Positions 11,254 to 22,849 of a stretch of DNA of 64,000 nt are shown here, piece by piece. The first letter of the stretch is position 1; each line of letters starts with the position of its first letter. The translations under genes were made by a program, and so were the position numbers. The stretch covers positions 13,986,001 through 14,050,000 of the forward strand of contig NC_084941.1 of the NCBI RefSeq assembly GCF_958298935.1. Reading direction: 5' to 3'. The notes beneath the pieces were generated by a model. That model saw only the letters and a list, made by a program, of their open reading frames with translations, was not told where the DNA came from and made no database searches. The DNA comes from Phragmites australis (taxonomy: Eukaryota > Streptophyta > Magnoliopsida > Poales > Poaceae).

Positions 11254-13249
11254 ATGGCACCAACAAATACTCATCGGAAGCGGATGCGAAGGCATACAAA
11301 AGGCGGCTCCTCCAACTTGGGCCAATTGCCGGTAGGAGATGGAGAAGTAATTTATTTGTTAGTGATCGCAAAATCTTCTAGATATTTTGAATTTGGATTT
11401 ACAATAATGATATAATTATAGATGGATGTACGATGTGAGCCGTGTGAGCGCAAGGTACAAGAATCAGTTCTGCACCACAGCGCACAAGTCAAATACATAG
11501 TCTAAATACATGTGATGTCCATGCATCGATTGCGACAACAAGAAGCAGTTTTGCACCACAACAAATACATTCCCACTTGTTGCCAAGGGGCTTTATGCTT
11601 GGCTATACCTGTTGGACCGAGCACGGTGAAGCTGAGATTGTATAGGAAGGGCAATACATTAGAAGAGAAGACGAAGGCATGTGCACCGATATGCCAGTCG
11701 ATGAATACATTGATATACCACCTACTGGAGATACGTTGGCCAATGATGATCTAGAGGAGATGTTGGCCGACATCGACAATGATGATCTAGAGAAGATGTT
11801 GTGCGATGGGGAGGGGAACTTCACCAATGAAATAGAGTTTCAAAAGTTCCAGCGTATGGTAAAGGATTTTAAAACACTGTTGTTCCCGGGCTGCGAGAAG
11901 GAGCACACAAAGTTGCGTACCGTGCTTTCACTGCTGCAATTCAAGACAAGCAATGGGTGGTCTACTTCACAGAGTTGTTACTGTTCTTAAAGAAATTGCT
12001 TATGTGATGATGACACAGATGCTTCCAATTACAATTAGAGGTGTTCTGCCGCCGAAGGTTTGAAACCCAATCGTAAAGCTTTGTTCATTCGATATCACAG
12101 AAGGCGATCGATCAAACCAAGCTAGATAAGCTGCAGGAAGACGTGGTCGAGACTCTATCTCAGCTTGAGACGTTGTTCCCTCCATCGTTTTTTGATATCA
12201 TGGTGCATCTCATTGTTCACATTGTGAAAGAGATACTGATTCTTGTCCCCATGTTTCTGCATCAGATGTACCCTTTCGAGAGGTTCATGGGAGCTCTTAA
12301 GAAATATGTTCATAACCAAAATCGGCCGAAAGGCTACATGGCCGAGGGCTAGGGAACCAGGGAGGTCATTGATTTCTATGTCGACTACAAGAATCTCAAA
12401 TCAATTGGTGTGCTTGTATCTCGCCATGAGGGGACGCTACAGGGGAAGGGATGATAGGTGCAAACTCATTCCACACTAATGACCATGTTTCATTCACGCA
12501 AACACATTTCACAATTCTACAATATTCAATTATAGTGAACCCGTATGTCGAAGAACACAAGAAGATTCTATAGAAACCCAAGGAAGTCCGATGTTTGGAT
12601 TGCACGAGAGCACCGAGATCATTTTGGTGCTTGGTTACATAGACAGGTGATGGATAAGCAGATAGAGTGTGCTCAGTTGAATGTGTTGGCTCACAGACCA
12701 TTCAACTATAATCTTCACATTCCAAGGATATTACAGAAATAGCTATACATTTTATACAATAACTAAGGATAATAAGAGCTCCAACCAAAATAGTGGTATC
12801 CCTATAGAAGCCTATGAATGTAATAGAAATAGAGAGACCTACTACAGATTCATAGGGGAGACCTGGGAACTCGACTATGGAGTGTTAAAGGTTCCTCTTT
12901 TCTAGTGCCAATGGGTCAAACTCCCGGGGGTGTGAAGATCGACAAGTACGGTATGACTATAGTAGACCAAAAACTCATTAGATACTGGAAAGAACCATTC
13001 AATGATGTTATGCAAGTCTTCTATGTAAAGGACCCGGACCTGGCTAACAAGGAGGAGCGCCACATGGTTCTTCAAGGAAAAGCAAGGATTGTTGGGTTGG
13101 AGAATGTTGTTGAAGAGGAAGACTACAATCAATTCGACGCGCTACCTCCTTTCAAAGAGGACGTCGACCTAGGTCCCATGGAAGAAACCGACGAACCTCC
13201 CTATGTACACCGTGATCATAATGAAGGGCGAATCGTTAAGACAAAGTAG
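11254..13249 (+). pseudogene. TNP2-like CACTA transposase (TNPD), catalytic core deleted
   Basis: Pieces of the protein appear in order in several frames. The N-terminal transposase-associated domain reads WMYDVSRVSARYKNQ at 11411, then CPCIDCDNKKQF (about 11520), then C-WTEHGE (about 11610). The segment just before the catalytic domain reads LFPGCEKEHTKLRTVLSLLQ (11881-11940). After this the sequence jumps directly to the DUF4218 region (IRGVLPPKV, then FPPSFFDIMVHLIVHIVKEI at 12179-12238 and YPFERFMGALKKY). The DUF4216 C-terminus follows (YTFYTITKDNKSSNQNSG, then VFYVKDPDLANKEERH, then EEDYNQFDALPPF) and ends with a stop at 13247-13249. The Transposase_21 catalytic domain that should lie between 11990 and 12010 is missing. 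Several frameshifts and stops are also present. The protein is non-functional. Confidence 0.9.
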
Positions 13250-13499
13250 CTAAATTATATTATTTACTATGTATGAATTTATTTTAGATGCAATTATACA
13301 TCACTTTTGTTATGGAAGCTTCAATTTGTAGTGGCAATGGTGGAAGATGTCTTTATTATTGAGCATATTGATTTTTTATTTTTAATAATGAATTTGTAAG
13401 TTTTAATGATTTAAAATATTTATTGATGAAATTAAGATATATAGGAAGCTCTAATTATATTTTTTAATTATACCTCACTTTTGTTATGAAAGTTTCAAT

Positions 13500-14085
13500 T
13501 TCTCTGCGTGCATGCACGAATCTAAAACAAATTTTTTGCACCCCGTGGTACCAACAATGAAAGGGATTTCACTATCGGTGGACAGATTGGGCCGGCAGTG
13601 AAACTACTTTCACTGGCCGTGAATTTATTAAGCCGGCAGTGGAAGTAGTTTCACTATCAGTCGTCCTCTTTAGCCCCAATATAGAAACTTGGGTAGGAAC
13701 ATATTTATTTTAGTTTTTTATTGAATTAGAAAATTGAACCAGAAAATTTAGGTATATACAAAACTTAATTTTGGTATATAGCAAGTTCAAATTTAAATAA
13801 ATATGTATTAGGATTTTAGGTCAATAGAATGTTAATAAATATAGATAGTTCACACTCAATATAAAACTCTTAAGTAGCACAGCTGTTTGTTTTGTCTTAC
13901 TTGTTGCAGGTCGTGGGTTCGATTCTCTGTGCATGTGTGCGAAACTTAAACAAATTTTTTGCACCCTGCGGCACCAGCAGTGAAAGGGGGTTTCACTGTC
14001 GGTGGACATATTGGGTCGACAGTGAAACTATTTTCACTGCTGGTGGATTTATTGGAACTACAGTGAAAGTAGTGAAAGCCTTCCC
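13500..14085 (+). repeat. Duplicated ~155-bp block with internal CACTA-style subterminal repeats
   Basis: 13503-13655 and 13928-14078 share AAACAAATTTTTTGCACCC, GGTGGACA.ATTGGG and (C/T)AGTGAAACTA.TTTCACTG in the same order. They contain GCCGGCAGTGAAA motifs in both orientations, similar to but distinct from the terminal CCGGTAGTGAT arrays. They lie just downstream of the transposase stop codon. They may be the end of an earlier CACTA, or an internal duplication. Confidence 0.7.
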
Positions 14086-14089
14086 CGAT

Positions 14090-14450
14090 AAAATGGCTCG
14101 ACGCCCGCGCCCTATGATACTTAGAAAATTTTTCCTCTTCCCTCTTGTGCCCTCCGACGAAATGCCTCCCGATGCCGAGGAGCCCACGACGCCAGAGGAC
14201 CATGAGCCCGAGCCCACATTTCCTGTCCTCCTCGACGCTGTCGTCCTCCTCCTTGGCACCATCACCGTCCTCCTCCACGGTGCCATTGCCATCCTCCTCG
14301 ATGCCATCGTCCTCCTCCCTGGCCTACACTCCTCCCGACTCCAGCCCGTGCTCCTCCACGACCTCGGCCACCTCCTCCTCAACTTCGACCGACTCCTCCC
14401 TGACTCTGGCCGCCTCTTCCATGACGACGATCGCCGAAGCTGTGGTGAGT
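14090..14450 (+). other. GC-rich block, possible first exon upstream of the RNase H1-domain ORF
   Basis: A sudden GC-rich, C-rich stretch encodes only low-complexity Ser/Thr/Pro or Leu-rich peptides, depending on frame. It ends at a good splice-donor-like sequence (GTGGTGAGTAG, about 14439-14449). The AT-rich segment that follows to 15366 would be an intron ending at TTTAG (15362-15366). Exon status is inferred from composition and splice-like sites only. Confidence 0.3.
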
Positions 14451-15374
14451 AGCCATCCCCCTCCCTGCTGAGCTGTCGTAGCCGGTGCTCCGGTCAAGCC
14501 GTGTGATGCCCCTCCCTTCTTCTCTGTGTGATGCCTGCCATTGTGCCGCTATGATGCCCGGCCATAGTCCGGTTGTCATGTCGCATTGTGCAATAAGGTG
14601 CATTCATGTATCAGATTTGCTCATATTTTGCCTAAATTGATGGATATCTTTCACTTTGTTCCTAGTGATCTAGAAGGTCTTGATTATACAAACTTGAACA
14701 GAATGGTTTACTAAACCAGCAAAACTAAATTATAGTGGCTTCCTTGCAGAAATTTGACAGCCTTATGTGCATACATTGGTTTCTTTTTCTAGTAACTTGT
14801 GGAGATTCTCTAGTTTATTGTTTTGTATGTTTTATTTGTTTTGAAGTGCAGTGAGAATGGCATGTAGATATAGAATTACTAACAAGAAGTTGTCCTAGGC
14901 ACAACTATTTGGATTACCAAGCTTGTTTTTTTTCCTATTTGGCATAGTTCAACTCCTGTTATGTGTTGTATTAAAAATTGCACTGTTTTCATACTTGTTT
15001 TACTTTTTTGCAAATGATGAAATTGGAGAGCTATTTACCATACATATGACAGTAAAGCTTGACTGGGATGGTTATTACACATGCACCTTGCACGTCTTTT
15101 CACTATCCCAGTCGAGCTTGTAATCATATATAGTTATCTCCATAATCTGATGCGGATCAATCAAATAATAGACTCTTTGTTGAATGGTGGTTGCATATGA
15201 TGCTGATGACTGATTTATGTTTTTGTTTGTTGCTTTTCTTCTTACACACCCGAATGTATAGGTACTGATACTATGCTTATTTTAGTATTGATCAATGCAG
15301 TATCATGATGAGTTTGTATGAAAAGCACTACCCAGTATATCATTTATGCCTATTATCTGAAATTTAGGACTACT

Positions 15375-15647
15375 ATGACATGGTATGTTGTCTATCGTGG
15401 CCGGCAAAGGGGAGTGTTCTCTAGGTGGGAGGAAAGCCACGCACAAGTTAATGGATTTAAAGGAGCATGTTACAAAGGATACAAGTCCAAACATGAAGCT
15501 GTTGCGGCATACAACAGTCACGTCACCCAAGCCGAGCTAAAATTGGCTAACTTCAAAAATAATAAAAACTGTGATTTCACGTATAAAGATGTTATAATCC
15601 TAGTTGTAGTTGTAATAATCATTATTCTACTATGTAAGATGATGTGA
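15375..15647 (+). CDS. RNase H1 N-terminal (hybrid-binding) domain protein with C-terminal transmembrane segment
   Basis: This is an open 90-residue frame. Residues 2-48 (W-Y-V-V-Y-R-G-R at 3-10, WEESHAQVNGFKGACYKG at 18-35, then K-S-K-H-E-A-V-A-A-Y) match the small hybrid-binding fold shared by the RNase H1 N-terminus and the caulimovirus VI/viroplasmin family, known to bind RNA/DNA hybrids or double-stranded RNA. Residues 72-87 are almost only V, I and L, so a tail-anchored membrane segment is likely. No RNase H catalytic domain follows. I chose the ATG at 15375 because a TTTAG acceptor-like site lies just upstream and the domain begins at residue 2; an in-frame ATG at 15318 would add an unrelated N-terminus. 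It lies between the two usual CACTA genes, is free of stops although its neighbours are decayed, and could be captured host sequence or a standing accessory gene. Confidence 0.7.
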   Translation: MTWYVVYRGRQRGVFSRWEESHAQVNGFKGACYKGYKSKHEAVAAYNSHVTQAELKLANFKNNKNCDFTYKDVIILVVVVIIIILLCKMM

Positions 15648-15899
15648 CTTATAAGATCAATGTGTTAATTGTCATTACCTTTATGCCTATTTTGCTACGT
15701 TAGATGTGAATTTTTTTTTTGTTAAATGTGGTTCTAACATACTCAGTTACAATATTATATGTTTATGCATTCTATCTATCGACTCCGTGGCTATCTCACT
15801 TTTTAGACAGCCTCTCTCCCTTTCTCGTCGGCTTTATCTCCCTCCTTTCTCAACTCTCTATATGTAGACTACTCAACAACTCGTCGTCATCGTATGCAG

Positions 15900-18800
15900 A
15901 ACTTTCAGGAAGGAATGGCACCACTAACCACTGATCTATCCTAATTGCCAGACGGAGATGTAGTGTCATCGTCAAACATTCAAGAAGGTAGCCCCAGCCA
16001 CTACCTCAACCTAGAACAAATAGACGCTTGTGGAGATGATAAGGTAATTCATAAGTAGATGAATGCATCCGTTCTACATATTATCGTATAGGTTCCCAAT
16101 AGTTTTATCGCTTATGCACATATGCTTGATGCTCCGGAGGGCATGACACTGAGCAATCCCAGGAGCAGCATCGTGTCCGAGGTCCCTCGAAGATGCCTAT
16201 GGGCTGATTTGTGATCACGGAGGTCTCACCAGCAGGGGAGCCAACTGCACCTGAGAGAATTCTAGGGCCATACAAGTCAGTTTGTGAGATTGCTGTTAAG
16301 GATCACATGCCCATCACCTACAGGTTGTGGACTGGCGAATGAAGTGATCCGCACATAGTTCTTGATTCGATGAAGAATGGCATCTTGTGGCCCAAGATAT
16401 TAGAGAGATTCGACTTCCCTGAAGGGACAGATATAGAAGTAGTTAAGCGTAAGACGCTAAAGATCATGGGCATTTCATTTAAGAACTAGAAGTGCAGACT
16501 GAACAGAACATATGTGCAGAAAGGTACAACGCTAGATTTCCACAAGTGGTCATAACTGGAAGATCATTGGCAAGCCTTTGCGGAGTACAAGTCATCAGAA
16601 GAAGTACAGAGGTTGAGTGTGGCGAACAAAGCGAACTCAAAGAAGAACCTCTACCCCTACAAAGTTGGTAGTCGTGGGTACGTCAGGAAAGAATGGCAGT
16701 GGCAACAATAGCTAGATCAACTGTGAGAGAGAGGTGTCACGCCCGAGTTGGAGGTCTAGAGCGATTGATCGACATGCTTTCTTCTTGGGAGGGGTGCTTC
16801 TTACTCGTCTGATGGAAGCTTATGCTTTACGATCTCCAAAGACCAGGAAGTACGCAAACTCTTGCAAAAAAGCTCACAGAAACCCGCAAGCAGTCTGCAC
16901 AAGGTTCTTTCAAGCTAGACAGGGATAGGGATGGGCTCACCTTGGCCCTAGGAAACAAGGAGCACGGTGGTCACACATGAGGCATTAGGGTGATGGGGTG
17001 GAAATATGGATTCCCAAGCGGCGTCGACAATTACAAGAGTTGAAAGAGATCCCAAGTAGAGCGAGATGTAGAATTAGAGGCAGAACAAGCTAGGATGTTG
17101 CAAATGCTTGAACAAGCACTACAACATGAGAGGGAACATACAGATGAAAAGATAACACAAGTGGTATAACAAGCCCTCATGCGTTAACGGGCCACTGTTG
17201 TCAGCGATTAGGAACAACCTACATCGTCTCCTAATGTTGCGTCCATGGGAGTTCCAAGAGATGACTCTGTCACTTATTCCGTGGACCTCATCACAGCATG
17301 GATACCGTGTGAACTATACATTAGTGCTAGGAATATTACCATCAAGGTCGCTTCCAGCGTGGCTTATCCCTATGGCTCCCATGAACATTTGCACGGATGT
17401 CTAATACCGGAGGGCTACGTCATGGTTGAAGTAGACGAGGCAATTGACAAGTACCGTCATGTTGAGGTGGACTACCTCGTAGAGGAGGGGACGAACACTA
17501 TAGGAGAGAATGAGCATACATTCATTGCATGGGAGAAGGACTACATAGTGTTTTCACCAGGGACAGGTACGGAGGATCTCTACTCTCGACCCCGGGCCAC
17601 CTTCACCTCAAAGATCTTCCTCTCCTCAGCTATCTCCCAAAAGAAGTCCACCTCCTCAGCCATCGCCTCGAAGAAACCCACCGCTCAAGAAGCCAACACC
17701 ATCAATAAGCCAACCATCAGCTCAAAAAACAAGATCAGGTTCTACAACAGACAAACAAACGACATCATCTAAGAAGTCGGTGGCATCTAAGAAGTTGGAG
17801 GAGCCTAGGGATGTCTATTCACTCACTGTTGAGGAAACCAAAAAGATTGTGAGTGCCAGTGTCACGACTCATTTCCATCCTCCACCACCTCCACTAAAGC
17901 CTATTGTGCCTTAATATACTTTGAAATTTTTCATGAATATGGACAAATCTAAACAGGCGGGGGCGGCTTAGAGTAAGCCGCCGAGTGACTACGAACGTAT
18001 AACTAAGAAGCAGGCCAAGAGCAAATCAACTCCAATTGTTCAGGAGCTCCAAGTATTGGAGACTTCCTGGCTTACTATGGGAGTGGATATTGCAAAGTTG
18101 GATGTTACATGGCCGTTTGAGTTGACCAAACCTTCAGTCAAACCAGATATAGAAAGAAATCTTACAACTCAAATGCGTCGATTACCATCAGTGGTACTTG
18201 GAGCAATCCAGGCAGGGTTTGTAGGCATTCCTCGTAAGATACACAGATGAATATTTCCTCAACGGGGATGACTACTTCTGGGTATATTTCAAGGACTTGT
18301 ATGAACTGTACAAGGAAGATGCCCTCGACGTGGCTATAGTCAGAGCATGGACTCTGTAAGTAACTTACGCATATAAATCACGTTATATGATCTTGTACCT
18401 CGAAATTGCATGGGTAACTTCTCTATTTCATAGAATGAGATCCACGCATGCAGACAACAATTGGATCGTAAAGTAGGATTCAGCGATCATAGGCTTGTGA
18501 ATCAGACGCTTGTAAGGGAGAGTCCAGACTTCACAGATAACTACATATTGAAGTCTGCTTCACCACCAATATAAGAAATTCATACTCTTACCATACAACT
18601 ATGAGTATGTGCTTGCGGCGTTCTACTTTTATGGGCAACTTGATTCTAGTGAAATTCATACTCTTACCATACAACTATGAGTATGTGCTTGCGGCGTTCT
18701 ACTTTTATGGGTAACTTGATTCTAGTACTAATTTTCTATGGTGACATAATATTTCTATAGCTTTCATTAGATCCCCCTTGTCATTCACCTAGATTTGAGC

Positions 18801-19400
18801 AAGATCATTGTCTCGAACTCACAAAAGATAGCTCAGACGACTTACCAAAACCTCATAGACATGCTAAACAGGTAAAATAGATCATTTCATCATCTTGACG
18901 ATTGCATCTAAGTTTAATTGGTATTCATATTCACGTACAGAGCGTACACAAGATGCCATAAAAAGAGTCTTATTCACTTTCGATTCCAGAAGGAGTATAA
19001 TGTAAAAACTAACTTTCCGATATGCACAAAATTTTCATGGCTTGCATTCCTTTTGAATAAAAAGGTTCAATTCGTTCCACAGACGAATCATTTCCTCTTG
19101 ATTCTTTCGATGCCTTCTTTTCAATTTCTACATGTGTTCAAGGACTAATTCTTTCGATTCTTCAAACGCAGTGCTCCAAAATATGCACAAAAGAGTTACA
19201 ACCTGTAGAAATAAATGCCCTTCAAGAAAAGATAGCTGGGTTCTTCATGGAATATGTTATCAACCCAAACAATGAGTTTCATAAACCGATCATACCATTG
19301 ACCAGTGACAAACCTTCAGACTACTATGACAAACCGTACCTTCTAGTACTGAGTATGCGACAAGGTGGAAGCCTACCACAGGGTTAGACAGCTTATATAT
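15900..19400 (+). pseudogene. CACTA second ORF (Ptta/En/Spm type, DUF8039 and Ulp1-like parts), decayed
   Basis: The order of pieces follows the usual second gene of grass CACTA elements. The Ptta/En/Spm region lies at 16240-16560 (APERILGPYKS, then AVKDHMPITYRLWTG, then DSMKNGILWPKILERFD, then KGTTLDFHKW). A coiled region follows at 17050-17170. A DUF8039-like domain lies at 17245-17560 in an open 175-codon frame (WIPCELYISARNITIKVASS, then EGYVMVEVDEAIDKYRHVEV). Pro/Ser/Lys-rich sequence runs to 18000. A Ulp1/C48 peptidase-like part lies at 18050-19340 (FLNGDDYFWVYFKDLYELYK, then KELQPVEINALQEKIAGFF), interrupted by a 76-bp tandem duplication and many stops. The Ulp1 catalytic triad is not recoverable. 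The C-terminal tail resumes after the inserted LTR at 21640. Confidence 0.8.
18575..18726 (+). repeat. Perfect 76-bp tandem duplication
   Basis: 18575-18650 and 18651-18726 are identical except one C/T difference (GGGCAAC versus GGGTAAC). It falls in the Ulp1-like part of the CACTA second ORF; 76 is not a multiple of 3, so it shifts the frame. Confidence 0.97.
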
Positions 19401-19633
19401 CACCAAATGATACTGTTTTAATGAAGGACATTAATACTATGTATTAATATAGCACATGAATTACTATGTATTAATGAAGGTGTATTTTGGAGTTGGTACC
19501 ATCAGACCACTCTTCGACAGAATGGCCTGCCAACAATGATGCGAAGGAGGAGCAAGAAGTAGTGGCCCATCAGTGTGCCCAAGAGGAGGAGGATGAGAGG
19601 TTAGCCCGTCAGTTATGCGCTGCGAAGGAGCAA

Positions 19634-21634
19634 TTTCACACCTGGTTTTAACGGACAAAACCAAGTGCGACTTATGTGTGCTTAGGAAGTTTAACACACA
19701 TAAGAACATCATAGGTGAAGTAACAAAAGCAATACTTTAACTTACAATCGTTTACTTTTTACAAAAAGACATCACCTAAATAACTATAATAACTAAATGA
19801 CAGCATCTAACCGACGGCAGCGGGACAAAAGCATCGGCAACCAAGCACTCCACAGGCATCGACCGGAAGACACGCTCCTAGAACACTAGGTTGTCATCCT
19901 GGAAATCTTCAAAGTCTTCCACTGAGTAGCATATGTATTGTCGAAGATAGTAAAAGTGAGCACATGGAGTACTCAGAAAGTGTGGGGGAATAATGATATG
20001 TAGGCTTACAACAAGAATAGGCTAACGCATGGTATATTTGCGTAAATGCGAGTAAAGAAAAGATATTTGAACTCAAAAGCATTAAACAATTATTAAGTGA
20101 ATGTAACCCATACAGTCCAACAACCAGTATACAAGGCTCTCCCCACCTTGCATACCATAACCATCTAGTACTCCCTGTACTATAACCAAAACCACAACCA
20201 AACCCATAATCACAATCCACTAATCATGTGAAGATCCAAGTTTCCAATAACCGTGGGCACGACTGTTATAACAGTTTTACACTCTATAGAGGTTGTCCAG
20301 ATTTCCCCACGAATTAGTGAATTCTATGTTACCGTGTTTGCAAGATATTTAACACACGCCAGTGATGTGCCACCAAGAAATCACTGAATGATATTTTCCA
20401 CTAACCAGAAACTAATCCAGTATGCATCTGCTCACTAGGTTTCGACGCCAGGATTTACGCGAGTCCAACTTCTCGGCAGGTGAGGTGGCAAAGGCTGACT
20501 GGGATTAAGTGGTTGCCATGTGGCACATTCTGGTTAGTTGCTAAACCGGTATATTTAAGATTTAATTTGGGCACTTCATGACAGATCCGATGGCTTGGGG
20601 GAGTTTGAACGGTCAGAGGGAGAGCGGGACGGTAGCACCGAAGGTTTCATGGTGGCGGACTCACCGGAGAAGGGCTCTAACCTCGTTGCCAGCCTCGAGG
20701 AGCAATGACAAGCGACAAAACATGAAGAGATGCTCACGGGGAACTCGACTGAGGGCTTACCGACGATGATGCAGCACTGGAGGAGCTTGGCGATGACGAG
20801 GGGTAGTGGAGGGGTCAGATCTTCATCAGAGAAGGGTCTCCGCGTCCAAACGTTGTCAGCGAGCGGAGGAGAGGCTTCAGCGGACGCGGGTGCTTCTGTT
20901 GAGGGCTTCGGTTGAGGTTTTATGGCATTGGAGCGGTGCAACGGTGAAGGCAACTGAGCGGCGGTAACTATGGCGATGGCGAGCTTCGGATCTCGGCAGA
21001 TTCGCGGGGAACTCGGTGACTTTTGGATGGGATATAACCAGGGAGAGATGGGCTACCTATATAGGGGCTCAGGAGATCTCGAGGAAGCTTAGGACTCCCT
21101 GGCAAATTCGGACTCGGACGGCGCGACAACAACAGAGTCCTCTTCGGAGATGACGAGTCTGACGAGCAGGCCCACCTGTCAGCGACACAAGGCGAAGGTG
21201 GAAACACGGCTGGCACTTTTAGGGGAATGCCGTGCGTCGTGGCGCGACTGGGCTGGCTCAGCTCGAGGGCGCGACCCAGGTGGAGCGGCTAGAGCGAGGA
21301 AAGCGGGCTGGCGCTTGGAAGATGGGCTGAGAAGAGGAGAGGGCAGCCCAGGAAGAGTTTTCACCTTTTCCTTTTTTTGAAATCATTTTCAAAAACTTTT
21401 GAATTCAAATCAAAGCAAGCAAATTCAAATGAAAAGCCATAAATGAAAACCAAATAAAACAAAGGAAACACTACATGTTTATTTCAACATGAATGCACTA
21501 AAACAAATGTTTCCTATGTCAAATTGGATTCTCTTTTTATGAAAATAGCATTTAATCTTTTGATATTTTTAAGCTCAAAAATAAATTCTAGCAAATTTTA
21601 TAAATTGGGAAAAATTGAAAATTAGGGTGTTACA
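19634..21634 (-). mobile_element. Tekay-type Gypsy solo LTR (2001 bp)
   Basis: It is flanked by a perfect 5-bp target duplication AGCAA (19629-19633 and 21635-21639). The left edge is TTTCACACC and the right edge GGGTGTTACA, so on the minus strand it starts TGTAACACCC and ends with a one-base-decayed TG/CA terminus. The landmark ACTCTATAGAGGTTGTCC with TTCCCCACG at about 20280-20325 is shared with the other Tekay LTRs. A GC-rich part (20580-21350) gives long but meaningless open frames. No internal retroelement sequence is present, so it is a recombination product. It splits the tail of the CACTA second ORF. Confidence 0.9.
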
Positions 21635-21639
21635 AGCAA

Positions 21640-21965
21640 GAAGCAGCGTCCTGTAAGCATGCCCAGGAGGCGGAGGACTAGAGGGTGGCCTGTTAGTGTG
21701 CTGCGAAGGAGGCCAAATTCTAAAACCATACTAGTGTTCAGGAGTCGGACTTCGATGTCTTTGACATGCCGGTGAGCTTGGAGCTTAGGCGACGCTGCGA
21801 TCGATCAGGCATGGCCGGGTCCTCTGCTCCACCACTATCACCCCCCATGTCACCGCACATACATACACCACCAGTCGTCCATGCGAAGACGTGGTCCTCA
21901 TCGCGGGAGAGGTAGATGGATACAGAACTGACTCAACTCGATCGACTTTTCGGGGGTGACCTATG
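21640..21965 (+). pseudogene. C-terminal tail of the CACTA second ORF
   Basis: It continues the acidic coiled repeat seen at 19500-19633 (AQEEEDERLARQLCAAKEQ) with a second, mutated unit, then SDFDVFDMPVSLELRRRC, a SPPMSPHIHTPPVVHAKTWS stretch and TELTQLDRLFGGDL before a stop at 21961-21963. It is separated from the rest by the solo LTR. Stops are present within the repeat unit. Confidence 0.75.
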
Positions 21966-22199
21966 AGAACTATTATGTATATATGTGTGACATGAATTGT
22001 TATGTATTAATGAATATGCCTTTATTATTAATTTACATTACATATGTCTCATTATATGCATGTATTGAGTGGGAGAGAGACGGAGAGATCGAAAGAGAGA
22101 GAGGGAGGATAGATAGGACAAAGAGTGAGGACAAGGCCGGAGTAGAAAAGAGGGAGGCGCAACACTATTGGTTGAAGCTTTCAGCTGGCAATGATGCCT

Positions 22200-22402
22200 T
22201 GTGAATCACTACCAGCTTTAACCATTAGCCAGCAGTGATACCCAGGGAATCACTGCCGGCCGAATCCTTCAGCCGGCAGTGATAACTCCTTCCACCATCG
22301 GCCCACGGAGCTGGTAGTGATAGTTCCCACTATCACTGCCCATTATCCACTATCAGCTCCAAAATCTACAGTTAAGGGGTTTTGGAGCGGATAGTGATGT
22401 AC
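22200..22402 (+). repeat. CACTA right subterminal repeats
   Basis: GCCAGCAGTGATAC, GCCGGCAGTGATAAC, GCTGGTAGTGATAG and inverted TATCACTGCC copies lie between 22220 and 22400, mirroring the left array. Confidence 0.85.
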
Positions 22403-22417
22403 TATTCTATAGAAGTG
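22403..22417 (-). repeat. CACTA right terminal inverted repeat
   Basis: TATTCTATAGAAGTG, the reverse complement of CACTTCTATAGAATA; pairs with the left terminus. Confidence 0.9.
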
Positions 22418-22849
22418 CCAGATGAACAATACCCACCTTTTTTCCAATTTTTCTCTTTCCTCTTTCTCTATTTGGGCAGTGGGGTTGCCGTACTCCAAAA
22501 TTCATGAAAAGTTTTTTGTAGGGCCTATAATTCTTGATAAATCTATTTTAAAAGAATTCATCTCAATACCCCATGTAGGTTTCAAAACAAAAAATTCCAA
22601 AAAGGGCTACTTCTAGAACTTCTAGAAATTTTTAAGGCCCGAACAAAATTCCTAAAAATCTGGAAAAATTCACTAATATTCCTCTCATATGTCTTAATAA
22701 TATACAAAATTAATTCCAACCCTAAGTTACTTGTTGAAAAAGTGAGTTCCTTTGCAATGCTTCATTTTATGTGATATTCCCTTTTTAATTCAATTTGAAT
22801 TCAAACAAATTCAAACATGCACAAATTCATCCAAACTCTTATGGAATAC

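Larger units (their letters stand above)
10312..22417 (+). mobile_element. CACTA (En/Spm) DNA transposon, 12.1 kb, defective
   Basis: It starts CACTACTATAGAATTGG and ends, read in reverse complement, CACTTCTATAGAATAGTAC; 13 of the first 14 terminal bases agree. Flanking trinucleotides are TCA (10309-10311) and CCA (22418-22420), a slightly decayed 3-bp target duplication. Both ends carry clusters of a CCGGTAGTGAT/GCCGGCAGTGAT subterminal repeat in both orientations. Inside are a TNP2-type transposase remnant, a small RNase H1-domain ORF and a second ORF of the plant Ptta/En/Spm kind. A Tekay-type solo LTR is inserted at 19634-21634. The transposase is broken, so the element depends on helper enzyme, if it can move at all. 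Confidence 0.9.

Noticed and set aside
13885..13935. tRNA-like B box (GTCGTGGGTTCGATTCTC)
   Set aside because: No matching A box or cloverleaf upstream at the right distance, and no poly-A/T tail; at most a decayed SINE fragment.
14145..14471. Ser-rich ORF (about 100 codons)
   Set aside because: Low-complexity CTC/TCC repeats open all frames; treated only as a possible exon, not as a protein.
20576..21380. Pro/Ser/Arg-rich ORFs on both strands
   Set aside because: GC-rich part of a solo LTR; no conserved motif and frames open on both strands alike.
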